DNA from: Mesorhizobium sp.
Lineage (GTDB): Bacteria; Pseudomonadota; Alphaproteobacteria; Rhizobiales; Rhizobiaceae
Assembly: GCA_030698645.1 (NCBI GenBank)
Contig: JAUYMV010000104.1
Span: 1-16,204 of the forward strand
Direction of reading: 5' to 3'
Length of the DNA stretch: 16,204 bases
Program-made: the position numbers and the translations under genes
Shown: positions 14,869 to 16,204 of the stretch, one piece after another
Numbering within the stretch: position 1 is the stretch's first letter
How the letters are laid out: each line of letters begins with the position of its first letter
The notes under the pieces: generated by a model
Told to the model about the DNA's origin: nothing
What the model saw: the letters and a program-made list of their open reading frames with translations, nothing else
Database searches by the model: none

Positions 14869-15930
14869 ATGACGCAGCCTCTCGCCATCGACAACCTGAC
14901 CGCGCACTACGGGACGACCAGGGTGCTGGAAGACCTATCGCTGTCGGTGGCGGCGGGCGAACTCGTCTCGCTGCTCGGCGCTTCGGGCTGCGGCAAGACC
15001 ACCACGCTCCGGCTCGTCGCCGGATTCCTCGAGCCGACCGCCGGCACGATCACGCTCGGCGGGCGCGACCTGACGAAACTGCCGGCCTATCGCCGCGACA
15101 TCGGACTGGTGTTCCAGAACTATGCGCTGTTTCCGCATCTGACAGTGCTCGACAATGTCGGCTTCGGCCTCAAGCAGCGTGGCGTCGCGGGCGCGGAGAG
15201 GGAAAAACGCGCGCGCGCGATGCTGGAGCGCGTCGGTCTCGCAACGCTCGCCGACCGCCTGCCAGGCGCGCTCTCCGGCGGGCAGAAGCAGCGCGTGGCG
15301 CTGGCGCGAGCGCTGGTCATCGAGCCGCCGCTGCTGATGTTCGACGAGCCGCTGTCCAATCTCGACGCCAAGCTGCGCGTCGACATGCGCGTCGAGATCC
15401 GCCAGCTGCAGCGCGCCAACGGCACGACATCGGTCTATGTCACGCACGATCAGGAGGAGGCTTTCTCGATCTCCGACCGCGTGGCGATCATGCATGCCGG
15501 CCGGATCATGCAGTTCGACACGCCCGAGGTGCTCTACCAGAAACCGGCCAACGCCTTCGTGGCGCGCTTCGTCGGCTTCGAGAACCTGATCGCGATGCGG
15601 GTCGTGGCACGCGATGGCGCGAACGTGACGGCGGAGGCCGCCGGCGGCGCGCGGTTGATCCTGTCGCAGGAACGCATGGGGCCGATCCCGGACGCCTTCG
15701 TGCTCGCCTGCCGCGCCGATGGTCTGGCGGTGTCGAAAGACGCGGGCGCGGCCGGTCTGCCCGCGACGCTCGGCTTGCGCACCTATCTCGGCCGCGCCTA
15801 CCAATACCAGTGCGAGAGCCCGGCCGGGCATCTCGTCGCGAACGGCGCGCTGTCGACGCCGCTGGAACCCGGCGTCGCCGCCAGTCTCGTGCCTGTGGCG
15901 GAACAATGCTGCGTCCTGGGGGTGGAGTAA
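14869..15930 (+). CDS. ABC importer ATP-binding protein, PotA type (353 aa)
   Basis: ATPase that drives the importer. Motifs: Walker A GASGCGKTT (37-45), Q-loop Q83 in VFQNYALFPHLTV, signature LSGGQKQR (135-142), Walker B LLMFDEP (155-161), D-loop SNLD (163-166) and switch H193 in VTHDQEEA. After about residue 235 a C-terminal TOBE/OB-like regulatory region follows, as in PotA, MalK and FbpC. The length (353) is normal for this group. ATG at 14869 is preceded by GTGAAG, which overlaps the stop of permease 2. It is the last subunit gene; the amidohydrolase start lies only 37 bp further on. Confidence 0.94.
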   Translation: MTQPLAIDNLTAHYGTTRVLEDLSLSVAAGELVSLLGASGCGKTTTLRLVAGFLEPTAGTITLGGRDLTKLPAYRRDIGLVFQNYALFPHLTVLDNVGFGLKQRGVAGAEREKRARAMLERVGLATLADRLPGALSGGQKQRVALARALVIEPPLLMFDEPLSNLDAKLRVDMRVEIRQLQRANGTTSVYVTHDQEEAFSISDRVAIMHAGRIMQFDTPEVLYQKPANAFVARFVGFENLIAMRVVARDGANVTAEAAGGARLILSQERMGPIPDAFVLACRADGLAVSKDAGAAGLPATLGLRTYLGRAYQYQCESPAGHLVANGALSTPLEPGVAASLVPVAEQCCVLGVE

Positions 15931-15935
15931 GTCTC

Positions 15936-15971
15936 ATGAATCCACGCCGTTCTGGCCAGCCGGCCACATGA
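15936..15971 (+). CDS. Possible 11-codon upstream ORF coupled to the amidohydrolase
   Basis: ATG at 15936 opens an 11-residue frame (MNPRRSGQPAT) whose TGA overlaps the amidohydrolase ATG in an ATGA. GGTGGAG (15921-15927) lies 8 bases before this ATG, a good Shine-Dalgarno distance, whereas the amidohydrolase ATG has none. The frame may therefore deliver ribosomes to the next start. Whether the peptide is made or matters is unknown; it could also be chance. Confidence 0.3.
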   Translation: MNPRRSGQPAT

Positions 15972-16204
15972 CCACCGTCATCACGAACGCCCTCCTTCTG
16001 CCCTGCACGACCGGCATGCCGGTCATCGAATCGGGCTGGGTCCGCGTCGAGGGCGACACGATCCATTCGCTCGGCCCCTCGCCCGCCCCGGACCTGCCCG
16101 ACACGGAGATCGTCGATGCGGCGGGCGCGGTCGTCATGCCGGGCATGGTCAATCCGCACTGCCACATGGCGATGACGCTGTTTCGCGGGCTTGGCGAAGA
16201 TGTC
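15968..16204 (+). CDS. Amidohydrolase (MtaD/AtzB/TrzN/SsnA-type deaminase), N-terminal fragment
   Basis: The first 79 residues of a metal-dependent hydrolase; the rest lies beyond the right edge. The N-terminal beta-sandwich part (ITNALLLPC, then GWVRVEGDTIHSLG) leads to the first catalytic strand VVMPGMVNPHCHMAMTLFRG. H64 and H66 form the HxH metal site. The family signature 'PG-hydrophobic-V-N-x-H-x-H-x-x-M-T' followed by FRGLGEDV is typical of S-adenosylhomocysteine/methylthioadenosine deaminases, chlorohydrolases (AtzB, TrzN) and SsnA-like proteins. The exact substrate cannot be set from this fragment. It follows the importer ATPase by 37 bp and is probably cotranscribed, so the imported compound may be its substrate. 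The start lacks a Shine-Dalgarno and overlaps a short ORF. Confidence 0.88.
   Translation, partial: MTTVITNALLLPCTTGMPVIESGWVRVEGDTIHSLGPSPAPDLPDTEIVDAAGAVVMPGMVNPHCHMAMTLFRGLGEDV

Overview
The window is GC-rich, densely coded DNA from an alphaproteobacterium. It most resembles the Rhizobiales, and a Phyllobacteriaceae/Mesorhizobium-like genome would fit. The grounds are codon use, the rpmH-rnpA-yidC-engB block, a YidC with a lysine at the groove position, and the abundance of solute-binding-protein ABC importers. I cannot name a species from the sequence alone.

Left part (1-3197, minus strand): a three-gene export operon transcribed right to left. It encodes a MacB/LolD-type ATPase, a duplicated FtsX-type permease and the first 41 residues of a periplasmic adaptor (HlyD family) that runs off the left edge. 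Together these would form a cross-envelope efflux or export pump. Next comes a tRNA-Arg(ACG) gene with an encoded CCA end (3375-3451, minus).

Second block (3593-7385, minus strand): a TVP38/TMEM64 (VTT/DedA-like) membrane protein, a MerA-like FAD/NAD(P) disulfide oxidoreductase and a membrane histidine kinase with no response regulator nearby. The short gaps (40 and 60 bp) suggest one operon. A 400-bp divergent intergenic region (7386-7785) separates it from the ribosomal/RNase P/insertase block. That region carries several perfect inverted repeats.

Third block (7786-11969, plus strand): rpmH (L34), rnpA (RNase P protein), yidC (membrane insertase), a Vat/CatB-like hexapeptide acetyltransferase, engB/yihA (ribosome-assembly GTPase) and a PaaI-type thioesterase. 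Overlapping stop and start codons (ATGA, GTGA) tie several of them together. The acetyltransferase is an unexpected member of this housekeeping block, and no yidD lies between rnpA and yidC.

Right part (12082-16204, plus strand): a complete PotD/PotB/PotC/PotA-type ABC importer (binding protein, two permeases, ATPase with TOBE tail). The N-terminus of an amidohydrolase of the MtaD/AtzB/TrzN/SsnA deaminase class follows and runs off the right edge. A strong hairpin mosaic sits between the binding-protein gene and the permeases. A tiny upstream ORF overlaps the amidohydrolase start. The linkage suggests uptake of a small nitrogenous compound, perhaps a purine, pterin or triazine-like molecule, which the amidohydrolase then acts on. 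That substrate idea is inference only.

I saw no CRISPR array, insertion sequence, integrase or phage gene. The most interesting signals are the TVP38-MerA-like-kinase operon, the Vat-like gene inside the rpmH block, the structured rpmH leader/divergent region, and the importer-amidohydrolase locus with its hairpin element and mini-ORF.
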